Source of the DNA: Sphaerolaimus hirsutus
Lineage: Eukaryota; Nematoda; Chromadorea; Monhysterida; Sphaerolaimidae
Reading direction: 5' to 3'
DNA: 64,000 nt
Assembly (NCBI GenBank): GCA_964036195.1
Contig: OZ038450.1
Location: forward strand, 10,542,701 to 10,606,700
Shown here: piece by piece, positions 1-12,528 of the stretch
Layout of the letters: each line of letters opens with the position of its first letter
Numbering within the stretch: position 1 is the stretch's first letter
Translations under genes and position numbers: made by a program
Notes under the pieces: generated by a model
What the model saw: the letters and a program-made list of their open reading frames with translations, nothing else
Databases searched by the model: none
Told to the model about the DNA's origin: nothing

Positions 1-3000
1 ACATTGTTCAATTGAAAGGGGGTGTAAATATATCTTGAACAAAAGTCGTTGCAATATTCCTTCTTTCTATTGGTACCAAGAACATCTTTAAATATTTGGG
101 CCTTTTAAACAGTAGTTTCATTTGAACAATGTTTCAGAAAATTCCTACCGTGAGGACACCTTCAATAATTGACATAATTGATTCCAATGTTGTCATGAGC
201 GGGCATGTAAAGTGGCGGCCCACTGCTTACAAAAATTGTTTGGGTAAATATCCGAGTTTTAATCTTTATTTATCGAATTTAATATATTCATTTTTACAAA
301 GCCTTTTTTAGTGTTTTGTGTTACACATGCCAATGCAAATCAAACGGCTAGTCAAAGTGTCTAGTGTAGATATGGCATCGTCTTCATGCTGTATGCTACC
401 CATAGGTTCATTTTACCGTATATCCTCGAATAAGAACTCGAATTAAAGGGTTATTTATTATTGTTATTTATTAATTATATGTTTATTAAGTGGGAGTAGT
501 CATTTTCATTAATTTTTGCTTGATTTTGGGCAGTTGACAATGAACAGCAACTACTTGTGTCAATTTTTTTTCTGTAAAATGAAAATTTAAACAAAAAAAA
601 AGAACACTTGCATGCACTGCATACACTTTTTCACTAGTTGACATTTTAACCATAAAAACTGTCATTTTTATAACGCAAAAATGTCAAATGAAGTTGATTT
701 TTTGCCTAATAAAATGACCCAATTGACAAAAGTAATCATTCAGAAATGTCAACTTAATGCAAAACAACAGTTTTAGTGCACATGTGCATTGTGCACTACC
801 AGTTACACAAAAATATTTACTGCCGAAATTGACACAAATTTCACAATTGACAAATTTCATTTGACACAAAAATGCACATGTTTTCAATAAAAAAAGTCTG
901 GGTCAACTGAAAAAGACCTGCTGATGCTGAGTTGACATAATCTATAACAAAAAACACCATATCAACTAGCATGTGTGGGCCCCACTGCATTTGAAGCCGA
1001 GACGTGGCCCTATTTGGTTTATTTGGCATCATTTATTTTTGAAATTGACCCAACATCTTTCCCACCTACCACAGGGGAAGTTGTTGAAGGGGGTTATTTT
1101 TTCTCATCCAGCCAACAGGGGGAGTTATTCAAGGGGATCTTATTCGAGGATACACAGTATTACAAAACCAATTATAAAAAATGGGTGAAAGCATCAGTTA
1201 GCATATTGTCGAGGTATACATGTAGAATGGGCCTGCAATCGTACATAGAAAATTGCAAATTGTGGTTCTGTGGGTTTTTTATTTTGCTATACCTATTTAT
1301 CTTTGCATATTTATTGGCCTGGTGCACAAATTAGCGTCATTGCTGACGGTGACAATAATTTCGAATTTCATGATCGAAGTTCGGGTCAAAAATTTGACAA
1401 AAGAATACAAAAAATCTAATTAATATTTATTTGTATTTACGGATGCGTATTTTAAATTTTGGATTATTTAAATATTGTTTCCGTATTTGTATACTGTTAA
1501 TATTTGTGAACTTCGGTCAGACGCGATGGGCACAAGATCGATGTCTTTGAGATTTGATAGGACTGTCGAATAAATCTTGCGTTTAAATGAGCTAACAATT
1601 GTGCACCAATCAGAAATGTTGAAGGTGTGTAGCTATCGTTTTCCGATTTATTTACCTACTTATATCAGGGGTATTGTAGATTTGGACACTTGTGGGAGTT
1701 CAAATTTGAACACTTGTGGATTGAAAATGGATCCACCGGAGTGAAAGGTAATATTGATTCAGTAAGATTAAGTGATTTTGAAAATGAGAATCGACAATGG
1801 ACACAGATGAGCGATTTTGGGGAATAAGCCAAAACATTGCCAATGATCGATAGCTGGGGCGTTTCGGGCGGGGTTACTAACCCCCCAAACATCCCCCACT
1901 ACTACACCCCTTGATTTGTATTTTTGTCGCATTAGAGCTTTCAAAGGTTGGTAGTGGCGTATGTTTTTTTCTTCTGTTTTCTGTCTGCGTCGTTTATGTC
2001 GGTAGTTTTCGTGATGGGCGTAAATTCAATGTTATCATGATATCAGCCATGTATTTTTGCAATTGTCCGGTAATTTTTGCAATTAATCTAGAGTTCAACG
2101 TGAAAATCTGTTACTTTTTGCATATTGAGTGTGTCGATGAGCATTTGATGGTTGACACGAACGACTTTTTGGCAAGGTCGGGATGCATGTGCAAAACTCA
2201 AAACTCGTACAAATTGTTAAACGTCAGGGGAAATGTTATAATTTCAGTACTAAAATTTTTTTATTTATTTTAATTGACATTTGACACTTCACTTTAAACT
2301 TTTCCGCCTTGAGAAAGTCGATACAGTCATGCTTTTGCAATTACTCAAGTTACAATGCATTCTATGTAGAGCAAGCCTATGCATTTGGTCACTGAAAGGT
2401 CATGTGCGTTGAGAAATGTAATTGTACCTAAACTGGTGGAACATTTAAATGGGAAATTGGGCACAGGAACATTTTTCAACGTAATCGCACAGGGCACCGG
2501 GCAGCCCGCCCGACTTGGCTGCCATTTGTCGTGGGGGTGCCCCCAACATTTGCCTACATTACTGTAAAGTGGCACCCCCTGGCACCCCTCTGTTCTGCCG
2601 CTGGAGATTAATATATAATTTTGTCCATTTTTTCCCCGGAAAATACAAATGGGAAGTTTCAAAAACATGTGCAAAATAGTGTTGCGAGGAAGAGTGCAGC
2701 CATTTTTGGTGCACTGACAATACACGCAATGGGCACTCTTGTGCTGGTGCTTTTTTGAACTTTAAAAATCCTTAACCATTTCTCCATGGCCATATTCTGA
2801 CCACTGGCTAGTTTGGGTGTATATTTATGCCCATTCCCCCCTCCCACCAAAAAATGGCCTCCAACATGTGGATATGAGCAACTAAACCATGTCAACAATG
2901 ATTTTGAAATGAGTTACCATCAAAAACATGATTTTAAATGAAAAAAACTTCATTTTTCCACTCTCTGGGCATGATGTCCTAACTTTTTCTGGCCCATTTA

Positions 3001-3406
3001 CAAAAGCTACAGGGTACACTGCCATTGGAGCCCTGTACGTTTTAAGAGACAACTACTGCCCACATAGAATGAGCAAACAAATTTATTCATTTGTGACCCG
3101 ACGTTGCAGGCGTCGGACACGCTGTCACACGTATGCACTGTAAAAATGATGCCATTTTCACTGGGGGCCATAAAAACATAAATAGGTAGTGCAAAAACGT
3201 GGCCCAAAACTTGCCATTTGTCGCGCATGGGACTGAGGAAGGCAATTCTGGCAACCATGTGCTGCATGAAGGTCCTGGGACAATGGATGAAACAGTTTTT
3301 CCAACCTACATTTTGATCAAAATTTTTTTTGAGTCTGATCAACAATGCCATCATTGTGTGGGACTTCTGGGGGGGGCTGAGGGGGTAGGAAAGTTGCACA
3401 TACAAT
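1..3406. other. gene-free AT-rich stretch
   Basis: No reading frame here resembles a known protein and none has exon-like composition. The region contains degenerate repeat material rich in 'gttgac' and 'tgtcaa'. Around 900-985 it includes a remnant whose end (a variant of CAACTAGCGTGTG) matches the inverted-repeat MITE family seen at 25461-25618. Around 1060-1165 is a fragment with 'ggggttatt...attcgaggata', resembling repeats near 54740 and 60545-60965. Nothing else was supported. Confidence 0.6.
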
Positions 3407-4047
3407 TAGGGTGTCAAAAAAATTTTTTTACGGAAAACGGAAACGGAAACGGAAAAAATTTTTCAGTGGCCGGAAAACGGAACGGAAAACGGAAAAAAAT
3501 TTGCACTTGGCGGAAAACGGAAACGGAAATGGAAAAAAAATTTCAGCGGCCGGAAAACGGAAAAAGAGGCCGGAAAAACGGAAACGGAAAAATCAAATTT
3601 GCACGGAATTGGGAAAAACTTGCTGGAATTTTGCTGGAAATCGCAAAAATTTGCTGAATTTTTGCTGGAAGTGGAAAAAATTTGCAGTAATTTTGCTGGA
3701 AACAGAAATTTTTTTACATCATTGACAATCTGCATGAATTTTTGCCAGTTTGGCTGATCAGAAGACCGAAAGTTGAGCCAGAAAAAAGTAAAATGAGGTG
3801 GAAAAATGGAAAAAAGGCAGAAGAACTGGAAATTGAGGCGGAAAACGGAAAAAAGGCGGAAAAACTGAAAATTTAGCCGGAAAACGGAAAATGAGCCGGA
3901 AAAACGGAAACAGAAAAAAATGTTGCCGGAAAACGGAACGGAAAACGGAAAAAAAATTTCAGCAGCCGGAAAACGGAACGGAAAACGGAAAAAATTTGCC
4001 TGCGGAAAACGGAAACGGAAAACGGAAAACGGAAATTTGACACCCTA
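3407..4047. mobile_element. hAT-like MITE filled with CGGAAAAC arrays
   Basis: The ends are TAGGGTGTC and GACACCCTA. The element is flanked by an exact 8-bp target-site duplication, catacaat (3399-3406 and 4048-4055). The interior is almost entirely variants of 'ggaaaacggaaacgg', some separated by 'tttcagc' or 'tttgc'. A second full copy lies at 28930-29581 and a degenerate one near 49750-50066. TIR plus 8-bp duplication is typical of the hAT superfamily; no transposase is present. Lysine-rich open frames here are products of the repeat, not genes. Confidence 0.9.
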
Positions 4048-4858
4048 CATACAATCTACCAATTTCAAAAAAACTTTTTGGTCTCAAATGTCCTGAAAAA
4101 AATATATTAAAAATTCAAATTTCATTGGGAACAAAAATTTGTATGAATGTCCCATTTATATTTTCCAGAAAAAAAGTGAAAAAATTGATTTTCAGCAAAA
4201 ATGAAGGGCCGAGGGGGGTGCCCCCATGGGTATATATAGTAAATACTTGGGGGCACCCTCACACAAAATGACAGCCTGACAGCTTGCCTGTGGGATTTTT
4301 AAAATATAGTTTTTTGAAAATTCCATTTATATTTTCCACCAGTTTACTATTTATATATATCTTGTCATATGTATTTATAATTTATTCGTTGTCCTACCCG
4401 ATCTTGTCATAGTCGTAATTTTCACAATCGTCTTTTTCGTTTATTGAAGTATGAATGCAAATAAAAATGCCCCTGGCGCCTGCCAAACATTCATCCTACG
4501 CCATTAATTTTACGCATAACTGCGTTGCAGGACCTACGCGTTATCCATACACTATTTATTATCAGTTGCCGTTTCAATGCTAATAAAACACCTACATAAA
4601 TAATCCTCACTCGAAACTCTAATGAAAGCATAAAAACTGGCGTCGTTGCCGCAGACTGACTGATTGGCTTGTCGTCGACTTTTTTCCTGCCGCCCAGACG
4701 CTGCTGCAGCGGCGCGGCGGCGCCATCGCGTGCCTGTCTCGTCCCCGCCTGACTGAATTCTTGCCGCTTATCATTTTTTCCGTTGATGCACAGGTGAGCC
4801 GCCCTGTGCTTTTATCTCCTTCCTGCCTGTTGTTTCTGATCCATTGTAGTTGCGCATC
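4048..4858. other. gene-free stretch with a small GC-rich patch
   Basis: No gene is recognisable. A GC-rich patch at about 4670-4770, including 'gctgctgcagcggcgcggcg', stands out from AT-rich surroundings and could be a promoter or a non-coding 5' exon, but nothing in the sequence proves this. Confidence 0.4.
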
Positions 4859-5971
4859 TGGTGATGGCCAGCGCTTTTTTAAAACCGTTTTTTTTAAAGC
4901 ATGTGTCCCAGCGCTTTTTTAAATAAACGCGATGGAAATTTTTTTTGTACCTATGCACTAGGTATGTTGTAATTTTTTGCGCACTTGCGCGCAATTTCAC
5001 ATGCACATTACCACTGGTGGTTGTTTTCATTGGTTTTGTGTATTTTTAGTGTCATTGATTCTATTCCTGCATGCTCTCATATAATAATAAGGTGTGATAT
5101 GTTAGTGTGGTATAAATTATCCAACCTCCAACCATCCAACCAATATCATCCAACCATCCAAGGGTGCTTCCACAGGGCGTGCACTGATACGCACACGCGC
5201 CTGATACGCACATATGCCTGTTTTTTCACTTGACACTTTTTCAAGTGATTTTCAGATATGAGTAAAGTGAAAAAAAGTTGCGCAATGACATTAGTGAACT
5301 TTTTTCACTTCACTCATATCTGAAAATCATTGAAAATCTGTCAAGTAAAAAAAACAGTGAAAAATGGCTATTTTTCACTGTTTTTTTTCACTTGACACAT
5401 TTTCCAGTGATTTTCAGATATGAGTGAAGTGAAAAAAGTTCACTAATGTCATTGCGCAACTTTTTTTCACTTTACTCATATCTGAAAATCACTTGAAAAA
5501 GTGTCAAGTGAAAAAAACAGGCATATGTGCGTATCAGGCGCGTGTGCGTATCAGGCCTGCCCCCTTCCACATACTTCTACATACTTCTACAGTGGGAAAC
5601 ATCAGTCTCAATGTATTCTCTTATAACAGGTTCTCTTATAACCTTATGTAAGCACCATTCCACGGCTAGCTTCACTTAAACTCATGACCATTTGACTAAT
5701 AGCAATTTACATAATGAGTCTAACATAAAAGTGGATTTTCTGCATAAAACCCCACTTATAATGCTATCCCATGGCTCCACAGCCATTTATGACTATATAT
5801 TATAACAAATACTGCCACTTGTATGAGATTATATTTACTCATAACCAATCAGGGGGCTTTCTAGATAATGTCATGACATTTTTTGAAAAAGCTAGAAAAG
5901 CGCTTTTTGAAAAAAGAGCGCGTTTAAAAAAAGCGGGCCTTTGAAAAAAAAGCGCTTTTTATCCATCCCTA
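4859..5971. mobile_element. hAT-like element with AGCGCTTTTT ends
   Basis: The left end (tggtgatggccagcgctttt) and right end (aaaaagcgctttttatccat, then ccct) are imperfect inverted repeats of the TAGGGATGG type. Flanks tgcgcatc (4851-4858) and ggcgcacc (5972-5979) fit an aged 8-bp duplication, matching at 6 of 8 positions. The interior carries a core with 'gcgcacttgcgcgcaatttc' and 'ggttgttttcattggttttg' that recurs in many other elements of this window, and the separate palindrome 5184-5554. Confidence 0.7.
5184..5554. repeat. 371-bp near-perfect palindrome
   Basis: The left half begins ctgatacgcacacgcgcctg and the right half ends with its reverse complement. Internal segments such as 'cacttgacactttttcaagt' and 'gattttcagatatgagt' also recur as inverted copies around a centre near 5370. 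It lies inside the larger element 4859-5971 and is probably a foldback MITE inserted into it. Confidence 0.85.
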
Positions 5972-5979
5972 GGCGCACC

Positions 5980-6906
5980 ACACAGCACTTGAAAAAAGTC
6001 TACTAGAATTCGGAAGTCCTAGCTAGAAGTGCGTTCGAACGTTTTCAGTTATGGAAAAACGTACCATACAGATTTTTGAAACGTTCGAACGATTTGAGTT
6101 ACGATTTCTTTTTTGGTTATGACTTCCGACATTGCATTCCGATCTTTGTTTTGTGGTGGGTGTCTAACCCTGTTTGTTTACGTCTGTCATGGCGCCGACG
6201 TGTGCACAACCAGATCGATAAGTGTGTTGACCGCTGTGCGCAGTTGTGCTGCCGTTTCGAGTCCGTTTATTGTTTTGCCGTTCACGCTGCGGATCCGCTG
6301 CGTATCACGTGAATCCGTCGGTTCGCTAAAAATAGTTTATTTTGTTACTCGGCGTCGAACTATTTATACCAGACAAATTTCTCATCACGTTTTTCGTTGA
6401 TTATTTCAGGATGTAGCCGCAGGATGAGTACGTCTTGTAGATTCGGAACAGAATTTCCAAATCATAAATTATTGAAATGTAAGCTTTAGAACAATCGGCA
6501 CAGAGGGTCTGGTTTAGTTATTTTTCTGTGCAGCAACCAACGATGTTCGCGTTTGTTACACAACCGCGGTGCAGTATGTGAGTGGCACCACTAAAAATTT
6601 TCTGGAAAAACTGATGTAAAGTAAAAAACAACAACAACAACGTATCAACGTCAACAGGTTATTCATAGGTACATATTTGCATCGATGTATTTGCCCAGTA
6701 AATGTTCACGTGAATACATGGCCGGCAGGTAAATAAATGCGCGGTAATGTTGCACAAATTTGTCGTTGTCACGCACAGATGCATTCCGCTTTAGCAACAA
6801 ATCAAGTATACACCAACCCACATAAACTCGCAGCCCCAGCTACCCGAAATGCATCTAACGACCCTCTAATCATCGAAAGCCGGGTTAGCCGACCGATGCA
6901 ATCACC
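5980..6906. other. upstream region of the GPAT gene
   Basis: No coding feature is supported. A moderately GC-rich block at 6170-6320 lies about 600 bp upstream of the GPAT start codon and may include promoter or 5' UTR sequence. I saw no unambiguous TATA box and could not place a transcription start. Non-coding 5' exons of the GPAT gene cannot be excluded. Confidence 0.35.
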
Positions 6907-9900
6907 ATGTCGACTTGCGACTGGCTATGGATTTACCTGTACACCGCGTGGGGCTACTACGTGCGCGTTATGCTGCTCGCCTACGCGGCTTCAATGGCCG
7001 CCAGCGTGTTTAACCTGCGCTGCGGCGTGCTCCTGCGCGGCTACACCGAGGCGCTGCTGTGGCTGTTCGAAGTCGGCGCCAAGTACGCCAAGGTGCACGA
7101 GGAGACGGAGACGGAGACTGAGCCGGAGGAAGTCTCCAGTGACTCCGTTGAATCTCCAGACGGCAACAGTGAACCGCCGCCCAAGCAGCACTTCTTCGCG
7201 CTGCGCAAGTTCAGCGACAGACAGCGCCGCGCCAGGTAATGCGCGGCAAGCGCTTTGATTATGCTCAACCGGCCTAGATCGTGTGCCGCGCTGCAGAACG
7301 CACAGCGGCGACAGCGTGGGTCAGCAGTTGCGGCAGCGCGTGCGCGAGCCTCTGCGCGACGGGGGGCTGATCCACCGGGACGCCGTCGACGCGCTGCGGC
7401 AGAAGCTGCGGCGGCGCACGCGGTCCGGCCCCGAGGGCGCCAGCATGTCCGTGCTGCTGACGGACACGGTGCGTCGAGTGGCCACTGGTGTTGTGTGTGC
7501 CGGTCCAATGGCCCGCGTACGGTCTTGCCGTCCGTAGGCTGCCACCACTCCAGTTGGCGGCATAGCGGGCCGGTCCTGCATCGACATCATCGTCGACGAT
7601 TCGCTCGACTTCATCAAGGCCGGCTTTGAGAGCATTATACAGGTGTGAAACTTGCATGCTTTTTTTTGATGATTTTATTTTGGTGTTGGCGTGTGTGTCG
7701 ATATTCGCAACCACGTGTTGGTCTATAGAGTAGAAACCATGCCCGCACGAATACTGGTCGACAAGCGAAACTTTCAAAGCTGATAAATCTGTTGTAAAAA
7801 CTTTTGACCTTACCAGCATTAGGATCCTGTGAACAAATGTCGACGGAGGTAAAAATGATTCATTAAGTTTAACTAAAATGTGTTGAAACACAGTTATTAA
7901 TTTGAGAAATTTCAGCTGTCAACTAGTGTGCGTCGTACCAATATTTCTCCCTCCGCAGGACGAATTCAACCAGGCAGTGGAGGCGGAAGAATTACCCTGC
8001 TGGAACCTGCTGTCGCGCAACAAATTCTCCTACCCCAACCTGTCGCCGGTGCTCATATCCATCTGGATGGTGGGCGTGATCTGGCGGTATCTGTTCTGCT
8101 TCCCCGTGCGCATGGCGCTGTTCGCGTCCGCGCTGCTCTGGCTCGGCGTCGGCGGCGTCGCCCATTCTTTCGTCTCGCCGGAAGATGTGGAAAAGAAAAG
8201 GGAGTTCGGCGTGTATATCATGGTTGGTGGGTTGAGATCGTAGGTTCATTGGATGGTGGCGTTTTTTCTGGGGGGGATTTTGGAGACCGAAGCACGCAGT
8301 TATAACGGCTCTGTACCTAACTGCAAGTAGCAGCGGCCTGTGAGTTCTTCCCCAATTTGAATCAAAATCGCCAATTTTCACCTTCAACATTGCGATTTTC
8401 GGCTATACATGGTTTTATACCTATTTTGACCTATTTTGACCGTCTTAAACCTATGGTTATTGTTTTTTTCCGCTTTCTACCCCATATTCCTTGAAAAAGC
8501 CTATATACACATTCTGCCCCCGCGAGCCCCCCTTTAGCGACCAGTTCCCCCAAATGTTTCAGCTATCTATCCTTTCGGAGGGGCGATTTGTTCTATGTCA
8601 CGCCCCCGCGGGGGTAAAAACTATGGAGACCCTCGCTCCAAATGACTGTAATTTGTTGCCTGTGCTCCAGCCGCAGCACTAGTTTCCTCCATTGCGCTCG
8701 CAGGCTTCCGCATTTCGTATGTTCAGCAAAAGCATGAGTTGCCTGATCACCTATCACGGCTTGGAGAACCGAGCTACGAAAGCTGCGTTGTGTGTAGCCA
8801 ATCACACATCTCCAATCGACTGTGCTGTGTTGTCAGTGGAACAGGTGATGGCGCTAACAGGGCAGAAACACACTGGTTAGTTTTATACACGCTAGTTGAC
8901 AATGACACCAAATGTCAACTGGTTCCCGTCCCAGTTCAAAGCTTGCGCACGAGAAACACTACGCATTGTTGTATTTATACCCATACCCATACACATACCC
9001 TGTATCTACATTGTCCATGTCGCAAATTTTTTTCAGCACTACAGCTTCATTTCTATTTCTAACATGATTCAACACTTGCACTGTCGCCAACAAAACTTTG
9101 AATTGGGATCGGAACCAGTTAACATTTGGCGACGTTGTCAACTACGTATGTGGCACACTTAACGCAGTAATTTGCGCTTACAATGACGCCTATTCGGTCG
9201 TAATATGGCAGGTATATTGGGCTACTTGGAGTCTCGCCTATCTGCTTTGTCGCCGCACTTGTGGTTCGAGCGAACGCTGCACCGCGACAGGGCGCACGTG
9301 AAGCGAGCCATAGGTCGTTATGTTCGATGCGAGGAAAATCCGCCGCTACTCATCTTTCCAGAGGGGTGCGTTTGTATTAGTATTGAGCTGGCTAGTGCGG
9401 TATTGGTCTGGACACATGTACACATGCAAACAAAGCTGTATTAAGAACAATCTTACCATGCATGCTGTGGAACAGAACCCTCAGTTGGATTGTGCCGGTA
9501 CTCATCTAAACCCGCTACTCATCTAGACCGACCAATCATCTAATTCTACCTACTAGGGTAGGAAAAAAGTTTTTTTTAACGCCATGTTTTTTAAAAAACA
9601 ACGTTTTTTTAATTTTAAACGTTTTTTATATTCAAAAAACGTTTTTTTAAAAGCTCCCAGATATGGGTCTACTTATAGTGTCTACATATATTGGTAATTT
9701 TAGACAATTACAAATACTCTGTGATGTTGTATTTGACCATATAATGGCTGTGGAACCATGGGATAGCATTATAAGTGGTAATTTGTGTCAAAAAAGCCCA
9801 TTTTTTGTTGACTTGTTCGTATATCACCTTATAGTTGAATGTTCATGACTTTAAGTGAAGTTTGGCACAGAATATTGATCAAACACGGTTATAAAAGGAA

Positions 9901-12528
9901 GTTGTAACTTTTGGAGTGATGTTGCACACTGTGGAGGTACATGGAAGCACATTACCTGAATATTATATACTACAGCTGCATATGATTGCTTATTAACCCA
10001 TGGTAGCACATAGAAATGGATGCTTTGATACTAAAAATGCCACAAAACCAATGAAAACAATCACTAATGTCAATTTGTGTGTGAAATTGCGCGCTTGCAC
10101 ACAAAAATTTTGCAAAATACCTAGTGCTTAGTACTATAAATTTTGGCCGATGTTCAAAAAAACTTTTACAACATCATGCTTTTAAAAAAACACCATTTAA
10201 AAAAAAATAAAAAACGTTTGAAAAACATCGGCCAACCCTACTACACATTTGTACCCGCTACTCATCTACCCCCCAAATTGTAGAGTGTATTGATGAGCGG
10301 TGGGCGGGTAGGTGTGTTTGCAGCAGTGACAGCTGTTTAGATGAAGATATTAGCTGATAAGCAGAGATTACTCAGTGCGAGCAGCAGACACAACATTATA
10401 CCTAGTGGCAGTCTATGTTTTTGTGTATGCCACCTGTGTGACTAATCTGTGACAATCCACTAATCTTTTCATCTTAACCTGCTACCACTACTTTCTCATG
10501 ATGCAGTGCCACAAGCACACCTACCTAAATTCCCACGCACTACTCATCTATACCTCCTCCCATTTAGGCGGATATAGATGAGTAGATGAGAAGTGGGTGG
10601 CAGTAGATAAGTGAAGGGTTTAGATGAGTAGCGGGTTTAGGTAAGTAGCGAGCCGTACCCTCACATGCCACATGTCGAGCACTTTCGCATCGGATATAGC
10701 TGTTAAAAGTTATGTCCAACATGGATATTCAAATCAAATCGATATCGGAAAATCATACCGTCGCAGCAAATCACACATAAATAAATACATCGCAGGGTCT
10801 GTGTGAACAACACAGCAGTGGTTCAGTTCCGAAAAGGCGCCTTTGAGGCGGTGGACGCGGTTCGGCCGATCGCCGTGCGTTACGATGCAAAATTCGCTGA
10901 CGCATTTTGGTGGCAGGACACGTGGGCCCATCACATTCTGCACCTGATGACCAGTTGGGCGCTCGTTGTCAACGTTTTTTACCTGCCAGAGATGAAAAAG
11001 AAAACCGACCAGAGCCCTGAGCAGTTCGCCGACGAGGTACGTGCGGTGTTGTTTTTTAATGCTGATCTAATGGTGACACGGCTCCGGCGCCATTTTATTG
11101 CGCCAGTGTAGCGTTGGCAAAAAGCGCTTTTTTCAACGGCCCGTTTTTTAAAACAGGTTTAGCGCTTTTTTCAAAAAATGGCCAGGCATTTCTAAATGTG
11201 AGCTTTCACACTCATAGCGCAGTGCAGCCTGGTGAGTGGCGAACATGCTTCGTGGCTTTAACCTTCAACATAAGTTTTTTGGTTATTTTTGTACTTCTAC
11301 AACATAGGTAGATACTACTTTTGAATTAATATTTTTTCCTTTATTTGCTTCTATAACTTGTAAAAATCGCCAAAGATTTTAGTGAGGGTTACCGACGACC
11401 GCAAACCCAAACAAAATATTTCAAAATTCCAAAAATAAGGTATGTAAGCAGTTCTTTAAAAAGTGACCTTTTAAAAAGAGCGGTTGATAACTAAGCGCTG
11501 ACCATTACCATGGCGCCCCATAACCCGCTGGCAGCCTGTTACATGATTAAACATTGCCTATCCCAGGTGAAAGCTGCCATCAGCGTGGCCGGCGGTCTTC
11601 GATTCCTAGAATGGGACGGATTCTTAAAGATGTACACACTTAAACCAGCCCTGCGAGAGAAAGAGAAGCGCGGATATTTCGAACACCTCATCAAAAACGT
11701 TGATATCAACGAAATGAAGCAGCCATGCAACGATATGTCAGTCACATTTATGCGGATGTTTGAACAGCCCCGAACCTTTTCACATAGTTGTTAAAACGTA
11801 TTTACGTTTACTCAAAAAGTAATTATACTCGAGTACTGAGTAAATATGTTTACGTTTCCTCCGGCATAAAAATACCTGTCCTCACCTTGAAAGTACCAGA
11901 GTACAGAAAACGTAATTCAGATGTTTTACCGAGGTGCATAAAAAGCAATAACGACTCAAACAAATCAAAATGGCAGCAAAAAATTGCAGCGGAAATTATC
12001 GTTGCGACGAGTGATGAAAACAGTGACTGACCACTCACTTTTGTATTTACTCGCTTTTATATTTTCCGGCACACAAAATCGAAACCAATACCCACTTCTA
12101 CATTTGACCTGAGTAAAAATACTGGATTTAAAGTTTGACCTGGGCAAAAATACTGGATTTTACGTTTTCTCACCTTTTACGCAGTGTAAAAATATGTACT
12201 TAACATTTTCTGTACTCAGGAGTGGGTAAAAATAAAACTCTCAATCAATACGTTTACTTTGAAAAAAGTTCCGTACCTTCAACAACTCTGCCTTTTTAGA
12301 TCGAGAAATTCGAGTGACAACGACGCGGCGGGCATGCCCGCCGGGCGGCGGAAAAATGGCAGTTTATCCGACAGCGACGCGGCCACCCAGACCGACCTCG
12401 GAGAAACCGACAGCCGGTCGGTGCCGCAGCCCACGTTCGGACTGTGCAACGACAACGACTGCTCGCAGAACGGACAATTCCCTACGCAATCAGTTTGTCA
12501 CGACACCGTCCACGAGGATGAGGAGTGA
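6907..12528 (+). CDS. GPAT4: glycerol-3-phosphate acyltransferase, GPAT3/GPAT4 type
   Basis: Predicted ER-membrane enzyme that acylates glycerol-3-phosphate, the first step of glycerolipid synthesis. Nine exons: 6907-7235, 7297-7468, 7538-7642, 7959-8222, 8704-8875, 9212-9365, 10796-11036, 11567-11736, 12300-12528. All introns are GT-AG and in phase; the protein is 611 aa. Seen: the acyltransferase motif NHTSPID (about residues 323-329), PHLWFER, the motif LIFPEG near 399, VNNTAVVQFRKGAFE, and MTSWALVVNVFYLP, all matching GPAT3/4. Hydrophobic segments lie near residues 7-45 and 230-270. It is longer than vertebrate GPAT4 (about 456 aa): exons 1-3 carry a charged Glu/Thr/Arg-rich insert and the last exon adds a polar tail (TATQTD-like, Asn/Asp-rich). 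The ATG at 6907 is the first in frame before the conserved region. The symbol marks the family; a GPAT3 or ancestral assignment is equally possible. Confidence 0.93.
8885..9158. mobile_element. inverted-repeat MITE, CACACGCTAGTTGAC family
   Basis: The left part (tacacgctagttgacaatga, 'aaatgtcaactggttcc') is mirrored by the right part ('ggaaccagttaacatttgg', 'gttgtcaactacgtatgtgg'). The same arrangement is much better preserved at 25461-25618. It lies wholly within GPAT intron 5 (8876-9211), only about 10 bp from the donor. Confidence 0.75.
9490..10665. mobile_element. element with CTACTCATCTA terminal motifs
   Basis: The left end carries 'ggtactcatctaaacccg' and 'ctactcatctaga'. The right end carries the reverse complements ('gatgagtagcgggtttaggt'). 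A further element (9554-10240) sits inside it. Exact borders are uncertain. It lies in GPAT intron 6 (9366-10795) and accounts for most of that intron. Confidence 0.6.
9554..10240. mobile_element. TAGGG-end hAT-like MITE with poly-A/ACGTTTTTT arms
   Basis: Ends are tagggtaggaaaaaagtttt and catcggccaaccctа-type (ccaacccta). Flanks ctacctac and ctacacat are only partly similar (5 of 8). The interior holds the shared core: 'gtgtgaaattgcgcgcttgc', 'ccatggtagcacatag', 'ccatgggatagcattataag'. It is related to 29725-30429 and 35320-37049. Confidence 0.65.
11783..12290. mobile_element. MITE family A (CAGAGTTGTT ends)
   Basis: Ends are CATAGTTGTT and AACAACTCTG, an imperfect inverted repeat. Flanks ccttttca (11775-11782) and ccttttta (12291-12298) are an 8-bp duplication with one mismatch. 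The interior is built from 'acgtatttacgttt', 'gagtactgagtaaa' and relatives. It fills nearly all of GPAT intron 8. The right-hand duplication copy forms the pyrimidine tract and the A of the splice acceptor at 12298-12299. Confidence 0.88.

Noticed and set aside
3199..3735. Lys/Arg-rich open frames of 104-152 aa
   Set aside because: They are translations of the CGGAAAAC repeat arrays; the same peptides recur at 28800-29402.
3407..4047. Possible CRISPR or satellite array
   Set aside because: Units vary in length and spacing with no unique spacers, and the array is bounded by transposon ends and a target duplication.
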